The notes: generated by a model from the letters alone, not told the origin. Counted from the stretch's first letter, positions 34,008 through 44,052 are shown. The stretch is DNA of 64,000 nt from Marivivens sp. (GCA_024642115.1 JAHEBU010000001.1:248001-312000); one strand, 5' to 3'. Numbers and translations are program-made.

Positions 34008-35522
34008 ATGGTCGCAGTCGCCTACACGGTGGCCTTCGAAGGGGTGGACGCCCGTCTGGTCGAGGTGCAATGCGCCATCACGCCCGGCATGCCGTCGTTC
34101 AGTATCGTAGGCCTCCCGGACAAGGCGGTGTCCGAGGCACGGGAACGGGTGCGCACGGCGCTAACGTCCATGTCCATCGCCCTGCCGCCCAAACGGATCA
34201 CCATCAACCTCTCGCCCGCCGACCTGCCCAAGGAAGGATCGCATTTCGACCTGCCCATCGCGTTGGCCCTGCTGGCCGCGTTGGATATCCTGCCCAAGGA
34301 CGAGGTGGAGCGAACGGTGGCGCTTGGCGAACTCTCGCTCGACGGCACGCTGGTCCCGGTGATCGGCGCCCTGCCCGCCGCGATGGCGGCTGCAGAGGAA
34401 GAGCGGATGCTGCTCTGCCCCCGCGCCTGCGGGGCCGAGGCCGCATGGGTCGGGGCGACCGAAGTCATCGGCGCGCGGTCGCTGGCCGAAGTGATCCGCC
34501 ACTATACGGGGGCGCAGACCATCGCCCCGGCAGAGCCGGGCGAGGTGCTGCGCGACGCCACGACCCGCAACCTGCGTGATGTGAAAGGGCAGGAACGGGC
34601 CAAACGGGCGCTGGAAATCGCGGCCGCCGGGCGGCACCACCTGTTCATGGTGGGCAGCCCGGGGTCCGGCAAATCCATGCTCGCCGCCCGCATCCCCGGC
34701 ATCCTGCCGCCGCTGTCTGCGACCGAGGCACTGGAAACCTCGATGATCCATTCCCTGTCAGGGCTTCTGGACGAAGGGGGGATCAGTCGCACGCGACCGT
34801 TCCGCGAACCGCACCACACCGCGTCCATGGCAGCCATCGTCGGCGGCGGACGAGGGGCCAAACCGGGGGAAATCTCGCTCGCCCACAACGGGGTTCTCTT
34901 CATGGATGAGTTCCCTGAATTCCCACGGACGGTCCTCGAAACGCTGCGCCAACCGATCGAGACGGGCGAGGTCGTCGTGGCCCGCGCCAACGCCCACATC
35001 CGCTATCCCTGCCGGTTCATGCTGGTGGCGGCGGCGAACCCCTGCAAATGCGGTTATCTCACCGACCCGGCCCGCGCCTGCGCCCGCGTTCCTGCCTGCG
35101 GCGAGGATTACCTTGGGCGCATCTCGGGGCCGCTGATGGACCGGTTCGACCTGCGGGTCGAGGTGCCGCCGGTTGCCTTTGCCGACCTCGACCTGCCCCC
35201 GTCGGGCGATTCGTCCGAAACGGTGGCCGGGCGGGTGACAGCGGCGCGGGCGGTGCAGGCAGCCCGCTTTGACAACGTGGACGGGGTGCGGGTGAACGCC
35301 GATGCCGAAGGCGGTCTGCTGGAACAGATCGCCACCCCCGATCAGGCCGGACGGGCGCTTCTGACCAAGGTGGCCGAACGGTTCGGATTGTCCGCTCGGG
35401 GCTATCACCGGGTGCTACGGGTGGCGCGGACCATCGCCGATCTGGATGGCTCCGCAGACGTGCGGCACCCCCATGTGGCCGAGGCAGTCAGCTATCGGCT
35501 CGCCATGTCCAAGGAAGTCTGA
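34008..35522 (+). CDS. comM: YifB/ComM-like AAA+ Mg-chelatase family helicase
   Basis: A 504-residue protein. ComM is a hexameric branch-migration helicase that helps integrate transforming DNA. It has an N-terminal Lon-protease-like ChlI domain (VEVQCAITPGMPSFSIVGLPD, 20 residues from about 15), Walker A GSPGSGKSM near 220, Walker B LFMDEFPEF near 300, and a four-cysteine patch NPCKCGYL...RACARVPAC near 345-365. It ends with a C-terminal Mg-chelatase-like lid. ATG 34008 is preferred over a start four codons upstream. The 3' end overlaps the convergent hydrolase by 31 bp. Confidence 0.92.
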   Translation: MVAVAYTVAFEGVDARLVEVQCAITPGMPSFSIVGLPDKAVSEARERVRTALTSMSIALPPKRITINLSPADLPKEGSHFDLPIALALLAALDILPKDEVERTVALGELSLDGTLVPVIGALPAAMAAAEEERMLLCPRACGAEAAWVGATEVIGARSLAEVIRHYTGAQTIAPAEPGEVLRDATTRNLRDVKGQERAKRALEIAAAGRHHLFMVGSPGSGKSMLAARIPGILPPLSATEALETSMIHSLSGLLDEGGISRTRPFREPHHTASMAAIVGGGRGAKPGEISLAHNGVLFMDEFPEFPRTVLETLRQPIETGEVVVARANAHIRYPCRFMLVAAANPCKCGYLTDPARACARVPACGEDYLGRISGPLMDRFDLRVEVPPVAFADLDLPPSGDSSETVAGRVTAARAVQAARFDNVDGVRVNADAEGGLLEQIATPDQAGRALLTKVAERFGLSARGYHRVLRVARTIADLDGSADVRHPHVAEAVSYRLAMSKEV

Positions 35523-36400
35523 ACAAAGACCGCGATGTCGCGCAAGGCCGCCCGCGCCTCTGGCACCCAGTCGTGGCCCATCTGGAACACATGCGGCGCG
35601 CCGTCCCAGGTCTGCACCTGCACCTCTCCCCCCGACGCCCGCAACCGATTAGCCATGCGGTAGGTGTCATCCTCAAGGATCTCCGGGCTGCCCACCTGCA
35701 ACAGGACGGGGGGCGGATCGATGAACCGGGCAAACAAGGGCGAGGCGCGGGGATCGGCCGGATCGGCACCGGCCAGATAGCCCGCCGCCGCCTCGGTCAT
35801 GCGGCCTGCGGGCAGGACGGCGTCAGTGGCTGAGTTGGTCATCATGCTGGGGCCAGAACAGCTCAGATCAGTCCAGGGCGACAGGGCAAAGGCGCCCGCG
35901 GGCCGGTCGCCCCGCCGGGTCAGGGCGGCCAAAAGGGCCAGCATCAGGCCGCCACCCGCGCTGTCGCCGCCAAGGACGATCCGGTCAGGTGGATAGCCCC
36001 GGGCGATCAGATCGTCCCAGGCAGCCATCGCATCCTCAAACGCCGCCGGAAACCGGGCCTCGGGCGACAGTCGGTAATCCTGAGCGACAACGGGGACATG
36101 AGCATAGGCGGCCAAGCGGGACAACATCGGGCCGTGGGTCCGGCTTGACCCCGCGAAATAGCCGCCGCCGTGGAAATACAGGATCAGTCGGGACGGGTCT
36201 GCGCCGCCCGCTTCGATCCAGTGGGCAGGGCGACCCCCCAGGGGGCGAGGGAGGTTCAATGTGCCGGGGCAGTAGCGGCCCCCGATGACCGCCAGATCAT
36301 CCAGCAGGGTGGCGGCGCGGACCGGGTTGCGGGTGCGGCGAAAGATGGGGCGAACCATCGCCTTGGCCCCAAGGGCATAAAGGGACAGTCGCAGGGACAT
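35492..36400 (-). CDS. Alpha/beta hydrolase (hormone-sensitive lipase type esterase)
   Basis: A 302-residue serine esterase. LYFHGGGYFAGSSRTHG near 73-89 gives the HGGG oxyanion hole, VLGGDSAGGGLMLALL near 145 the nucleophile elbow (GDSAG), and APHVFQMGHDWVPE near 270 the catalytic His. It likely hydrolyses short acyl esters. The ATG overlaps the gshB stop (ATGA), so it ends the rsmI-yraN-gshB leftward operon. Its 3' end runs 31 bp into comM. Confidence 0.87.
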   Translation of the reverse strand: MSLRLSLYALGAKAMVRPIFRRTRNPVRAATLLDDLAVIGGRYCPGTLNLPRPLGGRPAHWIEAGGADPSRLILYFHGGGYFAGSSRTHGPMLSRLAAYAHVPVVAQDYRLSPEARFPAAFEDAMAAWDDLIARGYPPDRIVLGGDSAGGGLMLALLAALTRRGDRPAGAFALSPWTDLSCSGPSMMTNSATDAVLPAGRMTEAAAGYLAGADPADPRASPLFARFIDPPPVLLQVGSPEILEDDTYRMANRLRASGGEVQVQTWDGAPHVFQMGHDWVPEARAALRDIAVFVQTSLDMASR

Positions 36401-37344
36401 CAGCCAGCCCGCCGGGCCTCGATCGCCTCCCAGACTTTCGCAGCGATGTTGACGCTGTCAAAGCGTTCCAGCTCCTGAATACCCGTAGGGGAGGTCACGT
36501 TGATCTCGGTCAGCCAGTCACCGATCACGTCGATACCCACGAAAATCTGGCCCTTTTCGCGCAAGAGCGGACCGATCCTGGCGCAAATCTCGTGGTCGCG
36601 GTCGGTCAGGGCCACCTTTTCCGGACGGCCACCAACATGCATGTTCGACCGGGTCTCGCCCTTGGCGGGAACGCGGTTGATGGCGCCTACTGGCTCGCCG
36701 TCCACCAGAATGATGCGCTTGTCGCCCTTGGAGACGGCGGGCAGAAATTTCTGCACGATCAACGGCTCGCGGTTGATGCCCGTGAACATCTCGAACAGCG
36801 AGGCAAGGTTGCCGTCATCCATATTGAGCTTGAACACACCTGCCCCGCCGTTGCCGTAGAGCGGTTTGAGAATGATATCTCCGTGGCGGTCGCGAAAGGC
36901 ACGCAGGGTGGCCAGATCGCGGGCAATGGCGGTGGGCGGGGTCAGGTCGGGAAACTGAAGGACCAGCAGCTTTTCAGGGTAATTGCGCACCCAGAACGGG
37001 TCATTGACGACCAATGTCTTGGGATGGATGCGGTCCAGAAGGTGGGTCGTGGTGATATATCCCATGTCAAAAGGGGGGTCCTGTCTCAGCCAGACAACGT
37101 CAAAGTCCGACAGATCCACTTCCTGCTCTGTGCCCAAGGTAAAATGGTCGCCCTTGACCCGGCGGACCGTCAGCGGCCAACCCCGGGCGGTGATGCGACC
37201 CTCCTGAAAGGCGAGGCGGTCGGGCGTGTAATAAAACAGGGAATGTCCCCGCGCCTGCGCCTCTTCGGCCAGCCTAAACGTGCTGTCGGCGTCGATGTTG
37301 ATCGGACCGATAGGGTCCATCTGGATGGCGACCTTGAGCGGCAT
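36400..37344 (-). CDS. gshB: Glutathione synthetase
   Basis: ATP-grasp ligase that adds glycine to gamma-glutamylcysteine, 314 residues. [21 protein letters not shown] near 9 is the family N-terminus (quoted as [20 protein letters not shown]). The ATP-binding loop [14 protein letters not shown] is near 163, then [20 protein letters not shown] near 210-229, and [13 protein letters not shown] near 285 with the metal ligands. It overlaps the hydrolase and sits after yraN. It would supply glutathione for the GST 3 kb away, though it is not in the same transcript. Confidence 0.95.
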   Translation of the reverse strand: MPLKVAIQMDPIGPINIDADSTFRLAEEAQARGHSLFYYTPDRLAFQEGRITARGWPLTVRRVKGDHFTLGTEQEVDLSDFDVVWLRQDPPFDMGYITTTHLLDRIHPKTLVVNDPFWVRNYPEKLLVLQFPDLTPPTAIARDLATLRAFRDRHGDIILKPLYGNGGAGVFKLNMDDGNLASLFEMFTGINREPLIVQKFLPAVSKGDKRIILVDGEPVGAINRVPAKGETRSNMHVGGRPEKVALTDRDHEICARIGPLLREKGQIFVGIDVIGDWLTEINVTSPTGIQELERFDSVNIAAKVWEAIEARRAG

Positions 37345-37425
37345 GTCCTGTCCCTTTGTCCGGTGTGCCGCCGATACATGGCGCAGGATCAGGGCAGAGG
37401 CAATGGGTCCACCGACCCCGCGAAA

Positions 37426-37800
37426 TCAGGCATCCATAAAGGCGTTCTCGATGATCCGGACCGCGCCCATGGCATCGACCAGGGCCACGTCAAAGCGGCA
37501 ATCGGTCATCAGCCCCCGTGGCTCGCCCGCGATGAACTGAGTGGCCGAGGCATAGATCCGGTCCATCTGCCGACGGGTCAGCCGGTCGGCGGCGCGGGCG
37601 AAACTGCTGCTTTTCTTGACTTCGATAAAGACGACACAGTCGCCGTCACGGGCGATCAGGTCAATCTCGCCACCCGGTCCGCGCCAGCGGCGGGTGACAA
37701 CCGGGCGACCACGACGGGCATAATCCTGCGCCACGATATCCTCGGCGGCCAGACCCGCAAGATAGGCGGTCTTGCCCCGCGTTTCTGCCATTCCATTCAT
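37426..37800 (-). CDS. yraN: YraN family (UPF0102) nuclease-fold protein
   Basis: A 124-residue protein. GGEIDLIARDGDCVVFIEVK near 45-64 has the Asp-Glu-x-Lys pattern of a restriction endonuclease-like fold. Function is uncertain; a role in DNA processing is inferred from the fold. It lies 46 bp after rsmI and before gshB. The same trio (rsmI, LpoA-like lipoprotein, yraN) neighbours each other in E. coli, which supports the identification. Confidence 0.88.
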   Translation of the reverse strand: MNGMAETRGKTAYLAGLAAEDIVAQDYARRGRPVVTRRWRGPGGEIDLIARDGDCVVFIEVKKSSSFARAADRLTRRQMDRIYASATQFIAGEPRGLMTDCRFDVALVDAMGAVRIIENAFMDA

Positions 37801-37846
37801 TCCGCTCGTCCTTCCAAACCAAGACCATCAGTCCAAACTACGCCCG

Positions 37847-38710
37847 TCACTTGCCGCCCCGGTCCAGACCAAGGGCGATCTGGTACACCTGTCTGCGGGG
37901 CAATCCCATTGCCCCGGCAACGGCAGTCGCCGCATCCTTGATCCGCATGGTCCGGATCGCCTCGCGCAAGGCCGCCTCAACATCAAGATGATCAACCTCG
38001 ACTGCCCCCTGACGGCCTACCACCACCACAAGTTCACCCTTGACCGTTTCGCCCTCGAACTGATTGGCAAGTTCGGCCAGCGTGCCGCGCCGCACCTCTT
38101 CGAATCGCTTGGTCAGTTCCCGGCACACCGCTGCCCGTCTCTCTCCTCCCAGAATTTCCGCCATAGAAGCTAACATTTCCCAAACGCGTTTCGGCGATTC
38201 ATAGAAAATCAGGGTAAATGGCAAATCCCTCAGCGCCGCGATCTCGGTGTCGCGCTGCGCCTTCGCGGCCGCAAGGAATCCCACGAACAGAAATCTGTCG
38301 GTGGGCAGGCCCGCCACCGTCAGCGCGCTCAACACCGCCGAGGCGCCGGGGACCGCCGTCACCGGCACCCCCGCCGCAATCGCGGCCACTCCCAGCTCAT
38401 ACCCCGGGTCGGCCACCAGCGGCGTCCCCGCCTCGGACACGCAGGCCACCGACTTGCCACCCACCATCGCCGCCACCAGCCGCTGGACCGTGCCTTCGCC
38501 GCTGTGATCGTGGAACGCCACCACCTGCCGTCCGTTCAACGGCACCCCATGAATCTCCATCAGCTTGCGCGCCGTCCTGGTATCCTCGGCGGCAATCAGA
38601 TCAGCCGAGGCCAGCACATCCAGCGCCCGCAGCGTGATGTCGCGCGCTGATCCGATCGGCGTGGCCACCAGATACAAACCGGCGGAGAGTGGCTTTATGA
38701 CGAAATTCAT
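37847..38710 (-). CDS. rsmI: 16S rRNA (cytidine(1402)-2'-O)-methyltransferase
   Basis: SAM-dependent methyltransferase of the tetrapyrrole methylase fold that 2'-O-methylates C1402 of 16S rRNA. It has 287 residues. LVATPIGSARDITLRALDVL near 14-33 and the following ADLIAAEDTR are typical, as are VACVSEAGTPLVADPGYEL near 88 and the family block IFYESPKRVWEML near 158. It is the first gene of the leftward operon and is divergent from the LpoA-like lipoprotein across 120 bp. Confidence 0.94.
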   Translation of the reverse strand: MNFVIKPLSAGLYLVATPIGSARDITLRALDVLASADLIAAEDTRTARKLMEIHGVPLNGRQVVAFHDHSGEGTVQRLVAAMVGGKSVACVSEAGTPLVADPGYELGVAAIAAGVPVTAVPGASAVLSALTVAGLPTDRFLFVGFLAAAKAQRDTEIAALRDLPFTLIFYESPKRVWEMLASMAEILGGERRAAVCRELTKRFEEVRRGTLAELANQFEGETVKGELVVVVGRQGAVEVDHLDVEAALREAIRTMRIKDAATAVAGAMGLPRRQVYQIALGLDRGGK

Positions 38711-38830
38711 GCCTAGACCCTTGTGCCACTGTCCCTATTATGATCCGCAAAGACCGGATCGGTCGGTGCGGCCCTCCGACTGGCCCGCACCCGCGCCAGA
38801 ACCGTGTATCTTGAGGGAGTGAAGAGATCC

Positions 38831-40006
38831 ATGTTTGCCCGAATGCCCACCGCCCGCAAGGCGATTGCCCGAGTTTTTGCACTACTGTCCATGGCCTGGC
38901 TCGCCGCCTGCGATCCCATCGCCCTTCCACAAGGCGGCGGGGCTGGTCCTGCCGTGACACCCGGCGCCCCGGTGACGGTCGGTCTGCTGGTGCCGTCGGG
39001 TTCGGGGGTGACATCGGACAGTTTCCTCGCGCAGAACCTTGAAAACGCGGCACGACTGGCGATTTCGGACCTCAATGGCGTGCAGATCACCCTCAAGGTC
39101 TATTCGGCCGGTTCCGAACCGGCGCAGGCCGCCGCTGCCGCCACCCAGGCGGCCAACGACGGGGCGCAGATCATCCTTGGACCGCTCTATGCTGCGACCG
39201 CCCCGGCGGCGGGGCTCGCCGTGGCCTCGCGCGGGATCAACGTGCTGGCCTTTACCAACGATACCGCCGTGGCCGGTGGAAACGTGTTCATCCTCGGGGC
39301 GACGTTCAACAACACCGCCAATCGGTTGGCTCGTTACGCCGTCCGCTCGGGGCTGAGCCGTTTCGTCGTGGCCAATTCCGACGATGTGCCCGGCACCCGG
39401 GGGCAACAGGCGATCACGTCGGCCGTCTCGGCCGCAGGGGGCAGCGTGGTGGGGACCCAGTCCTATTCCCTGTCGCAACAGGGCATCTTTGCTGCCGGAC
39501 CGCAAATCGCGGCGCTGGCCAAATCGTCAGGGGCGCAGGCGATCTTTACCACGGCCGGCGCAGGCGACGAACTGGCGGTTCTGGGAACGTCAATCCGGGA
39601 CAACGGGGCGCAACTGCCGATGCTGGGGCTGACACGCTGGAACGCCGCCCCGCAATCGCTGGCCACACCGGCCCTGCAAGGGGGGCTGTTCGCCCTGCCC
39701 GATCAGCAAATGGTCAACAACTTTGAAAGCCGGTATGCCGCCGCCTATGGCACCCCACCCCACCCGCTTGCCGGTCTGGCCTATGACGGGATCGCCGCTA
39801 TCGGGGCGCTGGTCGCCTCGGGCAAAACCAACCCGCTGAGCGCCTCGTCGCTCACGCAGGGACAAGGGTTCCAGGGGACATCGGGGATCTTCCGCTTCCT
39901 CACCAACGGCACCAACGAACGGGGCCTGTCCATCGCACAGGTTCAAAACGGCACGGTCGCCATCGTCGATCCGGCACCGCGCAGCTTTGGCGGCGCGGGC
40001 TTCTGA
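38831..40006 (+). CDS. Penicillin-binding protein activator (LpoA/LppC-like lipoprotein)
   Basis: A 391-residue lipoprotein. The signal peptide ARVFALLSMAWLAAC ends in the lipobox LAAC near residue 24. The remainder is a periplasmic binding-protein fold (PVTVGLLVPSGSGVTSDSFL near 43, then ILGPLYAATAPAAGLAVASR near 110), as in the C-terminal domain of LpoA. LpoA activates PBP1A in E. coli; alphaproteobacterial members lack the N-terminal TPR part, and their activity is unproven. Start 38831 follows GAAGAG and avoids an out-of-place N-extension. It is 14 bp before glnD. Confidence 0.83.
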   Translation: MFARMPTARKAIARVFALLSMAWLAACDPIALPQGGGAGPAVTPGAPVTVGLLVPSGSGVTSDSFLAQNLENAARLAISDLNGVQITLKVYSAGSEPAQAAAAATQAANDGAQIILGPLYAATAPAAGLAVASRGINVLAFTNDTAVAGGNVFILGATFNNTANRLARYAVRSGLSRFVVANSDDVPGTRGQQAITSAVSAAGGSVVGTQSYSLSQQGIFAAGPQIAALAKSSGAQAIFTTAGAGDELAVLGTSIRDNGAQLPMLGLTRWNAAPQSLATPALQGGLFALPDQQMVNNFESRYAAAYGTPPHPLAGLAYDGIAAIGALVASGKTNPLSASSLTQGQGFQGTSGIFRFLTNGTNERGLSIAQVQNGTVAIVDPAPRSFGGAGF

Positions 40007-40020
40007 AGGTCCGCGACGAC

Positions 40021-42798
40021 TTGAACCACCTGCCATCTCAGGATCTTGGCACGCCGGGCGAACTGATTTGCCCGGCCGCTGCCATTTTCGACACTGGCGC
40101 TGTGACGGCGGCGCTGACCGCAGCCTTTGACACCTGCACCGACGCCAAGGACATCCGCCGCGAAACGGTGCGGGTGCTGGCAGAGGCGCGGATTCGGGGG
40201 ACAGCGGCGATCGAGGCGGCCTTTGCTGCCCAACCCTTTGCCGCGCGACCGACCACTCGGGCCTATTCGTGGCTCACCGACCAGATCGTCACGACAGTTC
40301 TGGATGTCGCCCGCACCCGGCTGCATCCCCTGCCCAACCCGACCGAAGGCGAACGGCTGTCGCTGATCGCTGTGGGTGGCTACGGGCGGGGCGAAATGGC
40401 CCCCTTTTCCGATGTCGATCTGCTGTTCCTGACGCCCTACAAGATCACGCCCTGGGCCGAGAGCCTGATCGAATCCATGCTCTACATCTTCTGGGACCTG
40501 AAACTAAAGGTCGGGCACGCCAGCCGCACGGTCAAGGATTGCATCCGGCTCGCCCACGAGGATTACACCATCCGGACCAGCCTCGTGGAACTGCGGCACC
40601 TTGCCGGGGACGAGGCGCTGGCCAAGACCCTGCGCGAAAAACTCTGGTCGGACCTTTTCAAGGACACCGCCGCCGACTTCATCGAGGCAAAACTCGCCGA
40701 ACGGGCCGAACGGCATCGCAAGCAGGGCGGTCAGCGATACATGGTCGAACCCAACGTCAAAGAGGGCAAAGGCGGCCTGCGCGACCTGCAATCGCTGTTC
40801 TGGATCGGCAAATACGTCAACGGGGTCCGGGAAAAGGCCGAACTGGTCAAACGCGGACTGTTCACAAAGGCCGAATTCGCCACCTTTGAAGAGGCCGAAC
40901 AGTTTCTCTGGGCGGTGCGCTGCCACCTGCACCTGATCGCCGGCCGGGCGATGGAGACGCTGACCTTCGACCTTCAGGTCGAGGTGGCCGCACGGATGGG
41001 GTATACTGACGGGGCGGGGCGACGGGCGGTCGAACACTTCATGCAGGATTACTTCCGGCACGCGACCCGGGTGGGTGAACTGACCCGGATCTTTCTGACC
41101 GCACAAGAGGCGGCGCACACCAAACCCGAACCCATGCTGGTGCGGCTGATGTCACGACGAAAGTCGGCCAAACCGCCCTACGACATCAAACAGAACCGGC
41201 TGACCGTGGCTGGCACCAAGGCATTCCTGCGGGACAAGCTGAACATGCTGCGCATCTTTGAAGAGGCGATGCGCACCGGCCACCTGCTGCACCCCGACGC
41301 GATGCGGCTTTTGGCGGCCAACCTGTCGCTGATCGACGACGACATGCGCGAGGACCCGGTGGCCAACCGGCTGTTCCTTGATCTGCTGCTCAAGCACGGG
41401 AACCCCGAACGGGCGCTCAGGCGGATGAACGAACTGGGGGTGCTGTCGGCATTCCTGCCGGAATTCGGGCCGATCGTGGCGATGATGCAATTCAACATGT
41501 ACCACCACTACACGGTGGACGAACACATCATCCAATGTATCAGCCACCTGTCCCGGATCGAGAGGGCCGAACTGGTCGAGGAATTGCCGGTCGCCTCTGG
41601 CATTCTCAAGGCCGGGGTGAACCGGCGGATCCTCTATGTGGCGCTCTTGCTGCATGACATCGGCAAGGGGCGGGCCGAAGATCATTCCATTCTGGGCGCC
41701 CAGATCGCACGGCGGGTCTGCCCCCGGTTGGGCTTGACCAAAAAAGAATCCGAAACGGTAGAATGGCTGGTGCGCAATCACCTGCTGATGTCGGACGTGG
41801 CGCAGAAACGGGACATTTCCGACCCCCGCACAGTGCGGGACTTTTCCAAGGCGGTGAAATCCATCGAACGGCTCGATCTGCTGTGCGTGCTGACGGTCTG
41901 CGACATCCGCGGGGTCGGTCCGGGGACGTGGAACAACTGGAAGGCCATGCTGCTGCGCAGCCTTTACAAGACGACCAGACACGCGCTGGAAAACGGGCTC
42001 GAGGATCTCAACCGCGAGGCACGGGAAAACGAGGCGAAAAAGGCGCTGCGCGACCGGCTGTCCAATTGGGATGCCAAGGAACTGCGCACCGAAATGGGGC
42101 GGCACTATGCGCCCTACTGGACCGGGCTGCCCACCGCCGTCCACGAAGTGTTTGCAGGGATGTTGCTGCACCTGCCCGACGACGAGATCTACATCGACCT
42201 CAAACCCGACCCCGACCGCGACGCGACGCGGGCCTGCTTTGCCATGGCCGACCACCCGGGGCTGTTCAGCCGCATGACCGGGGCGCTGGCTTTGGTCGGG
42301 GCCAACGTGGTGGACGCGCGGACCTACACGTCCAAAGACGGCTTTGCGACGGCGATCTTCTGGGTGCAGGACGCCGACGGGCATCCCTATGAAGAGGCGC
42401 GTCTGCCCCGGCTGCGGTCAATGATCGTGCGGACGCTCATGGGCGAGGTAGTGACGCGCGAGGCCCTGCGCGACAAGGACAAGATCAAGAAACGCGAACA
42501 GGCGTTCCGCGTGCCGACCTCGATCACCTTCGACAACGAAGGATCGGAAATCTACACCATCATCGAGGTGGACACCCGCGACCGACCCGGCCTGCTGTAT
42601 GACCTCACGCGGACGCTGGCCGCCAATAACGTCTATATCGCCAGCGCCGTCATCGCGACCTACGGCGAACAGGTCGTCGACACCTTCTACGTCAAGGACA
42701 TGTTCGGCCTGAAATACCACACCGAAGGCAAACAGAAATCGCTCGAACGAAAACTGCGCGACGCGATCGAGGCAGGGGCAGAACGGGCGCGGGCATAA
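40021..42798 (+). CDS. glnD: [Protein-PII] uridylyltransferase / uridylyl-removing enzyme
   Basis: Nitrogen sensor that uridylylates PII under low glutamine and removes UMP under high glutamine. It has 925 residues. The nucleotidyltransferase motif GGYGRGEMAPFSDVDLLFL is near 119-137, a GlnD linker follows, the HD hydrolase domain has YHHYTVDEHII near 495 and LLLHDIGKGRAEDHS near 541, and two C-terminal ACT domains lie near 740 and 850 that bind glutamine. The start is a TTG with AAGG upstream; no ATG or GTG lies nearby in frame before the conserved region. Confidence 0.93.
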   Translation: MNHLPSQDLGTPGELICPAAAIFDTGAVTAALTAAFDTCTDAKDIRRETVRVLAEARIRGTAAIEAAFAAQPFAARPTTRAYSWLTDQIVTTVLDVARTRLHPLPNPTEGERLSLIAVGGYGRGEMAPFSDVDLLFLTPYKITPWAESLIESMLYIFWDLKLKVGHASRTVKDCIRLAHEDYTIRTSLVELRHLAGDEALAKTLREKLWSDLFKDTAADFIEAKLAERAERHRKQGGQRYMVEPNVKEGKGGLRDLQSLFWIGKYVNGVREKAELVKRGLFTKAEFATFEEAEQFLWAVRCHLHLIAGRAMETLTFDLQVEVAARMGYTDGAGRRAVEHFMQDYFRHATRVGELTRIFLTAQEAAHTKPEPMLVRLMSRRKSAKPPYDIKQNRLTVAGTKAFLRDKLNMLRIFEEAMRTGHLLHPDAMRLLAANLSLIDDDMREDPVANRLFLDLLLKHGNPERALRRMNELGVLSAFLPEFGPIVAMMQFNMYHHYTVDEHIIQCISHLSRIERAELVEELPVASGILKAGVNRRILYVALLLHDIGKGRAEDHSILGAQIARRVCPRLGLTKKESETVEWLVRNHLLMSDVAQKRDISDPRTVRDFSKAVKSIERLDLLCVLTVCDIRGVGPGTWNNWKAMLLRSLYKTTRHALENGLEDLNREARENEAKKALRDRLSNWDAKELRTEMGRHYAPYWTGLPTAVHEVFAGMLLHLPDDEIYIDLKPDPDRDATRACFAMADHPGLFSRMTGALALVGANVVDARTYTSKDGFATAIFWVQDADGHPYEEARLPRLRSMIVRTLMGEVVTREALRDKDKIKKREQAFRVPTSITFDNEGSEIYTIIEVDTRDRPGLLYDLTRTLAANNVYIASAVIATYGEQVVDTFYVKDMFGLKYHTEGKQKSLERKLRDAIEAGAERARA

Positions 42799-42890
42799 AC
42801 TGGCAGCCGTCCGTTCAACCCAGTTGTATTTCGACAGGGACACGCTATTACCCATGCGACATTCCGACACAGGCTGTTTGTGGTAGTGTG

Positions 42891-43880
42891 ATGCCCAGTG
42901 ACGTTCCAGACTTCCAAAGCCTGTTCGCCAGCCTTCCTGCCTCGTGCATGGTGCTGGACAGAAATCTTTGTTTCACCGCAGCCTCGCAGCTTTATCTCGA
43001 TACGGTCGGCTGCACGATGGATGAACTGGCGGGGCGCTACGTCTTTGACGCCTTCCCCGAAGAGCCACAGCGCCTTGGCCTGCTAAAGGACGCCTTTGAA
43101 CGGGCTCTTGCCGGGCAGGACAACATCTTGACCAAGGTGGCCTATTCGATCCCCACCGACGATGGCGGTTTTAGGGAAGTCTGGTGGAATTGCCGCCATC
43201 ATGGTCTGCGCGGGGCGGACGGCACGATCACCCATATGGCGCAGCACGCCCAGGACGTAACCGCCCAGGTCCAGGCTGAGCGGCTCAAGGATGCAATCGC
43301 GCAGGAACTGCAACACCGGGTCGGCAACATCCTGTCGCTGGTGTCGGTCATCGCGCGGCGCACGGCGGGCAATGCGACGGACCTGGCCGATTTCCTCAAA
43401 CGGTTCGAAGGGCGGATTCAGGCCCTGTCGAAAACCCATTCCTATCTCATCGGGAACAACTGGGATTCGATGACAGTGGAAAAGATCGTGTCGCGCCAAC
43501 TGGCCGACTATATCGAACCGGACAGCCACCAGATCAGCATGACCGGCCCCGACATCGCGCTCAATGCGTCGGATGCGCAAACCCTGTCGCTGGCCATTCA
43601 CGAACTGACGACAAATTCGGTCAAATACGGGGCGCTGAAGACACCCCAGGGCGTGCTGGAATTGTCATGGCCCCGTCGGGACGACGGCAGCTTTACCTTC
43701 AACTGGATCGAAACCGGGATCACGGTGCTGATTGACCGGGATCGGCCCAACGGCTTTGGGTCGATGATCCTGGACTCCATCGTGCCATCGCAGTTGAACG
43801 GAAAGGCAAGCCGGGATCTGGGGTCATCCGAATTCCGCTATTACCTCGATGTTCCCGCCAAGACCACTGCCCCGACCTGA
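42891..43880 (+). CDS. PAS-containing HWE-family sensor histidine kinase
   Basis: A 329-residue soluble kinase. A PAS domain covers about 8-125 (LDRNLCFTAASQLYLDTVG). The HWE/HisKA_2 kinase core follows: phosphoacceptor H142 in LQHRVGNILSLV, the HELTTNSVKYGAL block at 237-249 and the WxE motif NWIETG (W272, E274). A short G-box GFGSMIL lies at 288-294. There are no membrane segments, so it senses a cytoplasmic signal. HWE kinases in alphaproteobacteria often act with PhyR-type or single-domain response regulators, but none is adjacent. The start is ATG directly after a GTG. Confidence 0.9.
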   Translation: MPSDVPDFQSLFASLPASCMVLDRNLCFTAASQLYLDTVGCTMDELAGRYVFDAFPEEPQRLGLLKDAFERALAGQDNILTKVAYSIPTDDGGFREVWWNCRHHGLRGADGTITHMAQHAQDVTAQVQAERLKDAIAQELQHRVGNILSLVSVIARRTAGNATDLADFLKRFEGRIQALSKTHSYLIGNNWDSMTVEKIVSRQLADYIEPDSHQISMTGPDIALNASDAQTLSLAIHELTTNSVKYGALKTPQGVLELSWPRRDDGSFTFNWIETGITVLIDRDRPNGFGSMILDSIVPSQLNGKASRDLGSSEFRYYLDVPAKTTAPT

Positions 43881-43936
43881 ACACGCCGCCAATCCGTTGA
43901 TTCTAGATTTATATTGTTTTTCATATGGTTAAATCC

Positions 43937-43952
43937 CGTTCACATGTGAACG
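43937..43952. promoter_or_regulatory. 16-bp perfect palindrome upstream of murJ (operator candidate)
   Basis: CGTTCACATGTGAACG is perfectly self-complementary and lies in an unusually AT-rich intergenic stretch, 100 bp before the murJ start and 57 bp after the kinase stop. It resembles a regulator binding site; the identity of the factor is unknown. Confidence 0.5.
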
Positions 43953-44052
43953 CATCCTCATCAGCTGCCCAAAGCCTGCTGATTTTCCCCATAGAACCCC
44001 CCGCCCCAAAGCTTTAGAAGGCTGCAAAACCAACCCAAGCGGGGCAGGCATT

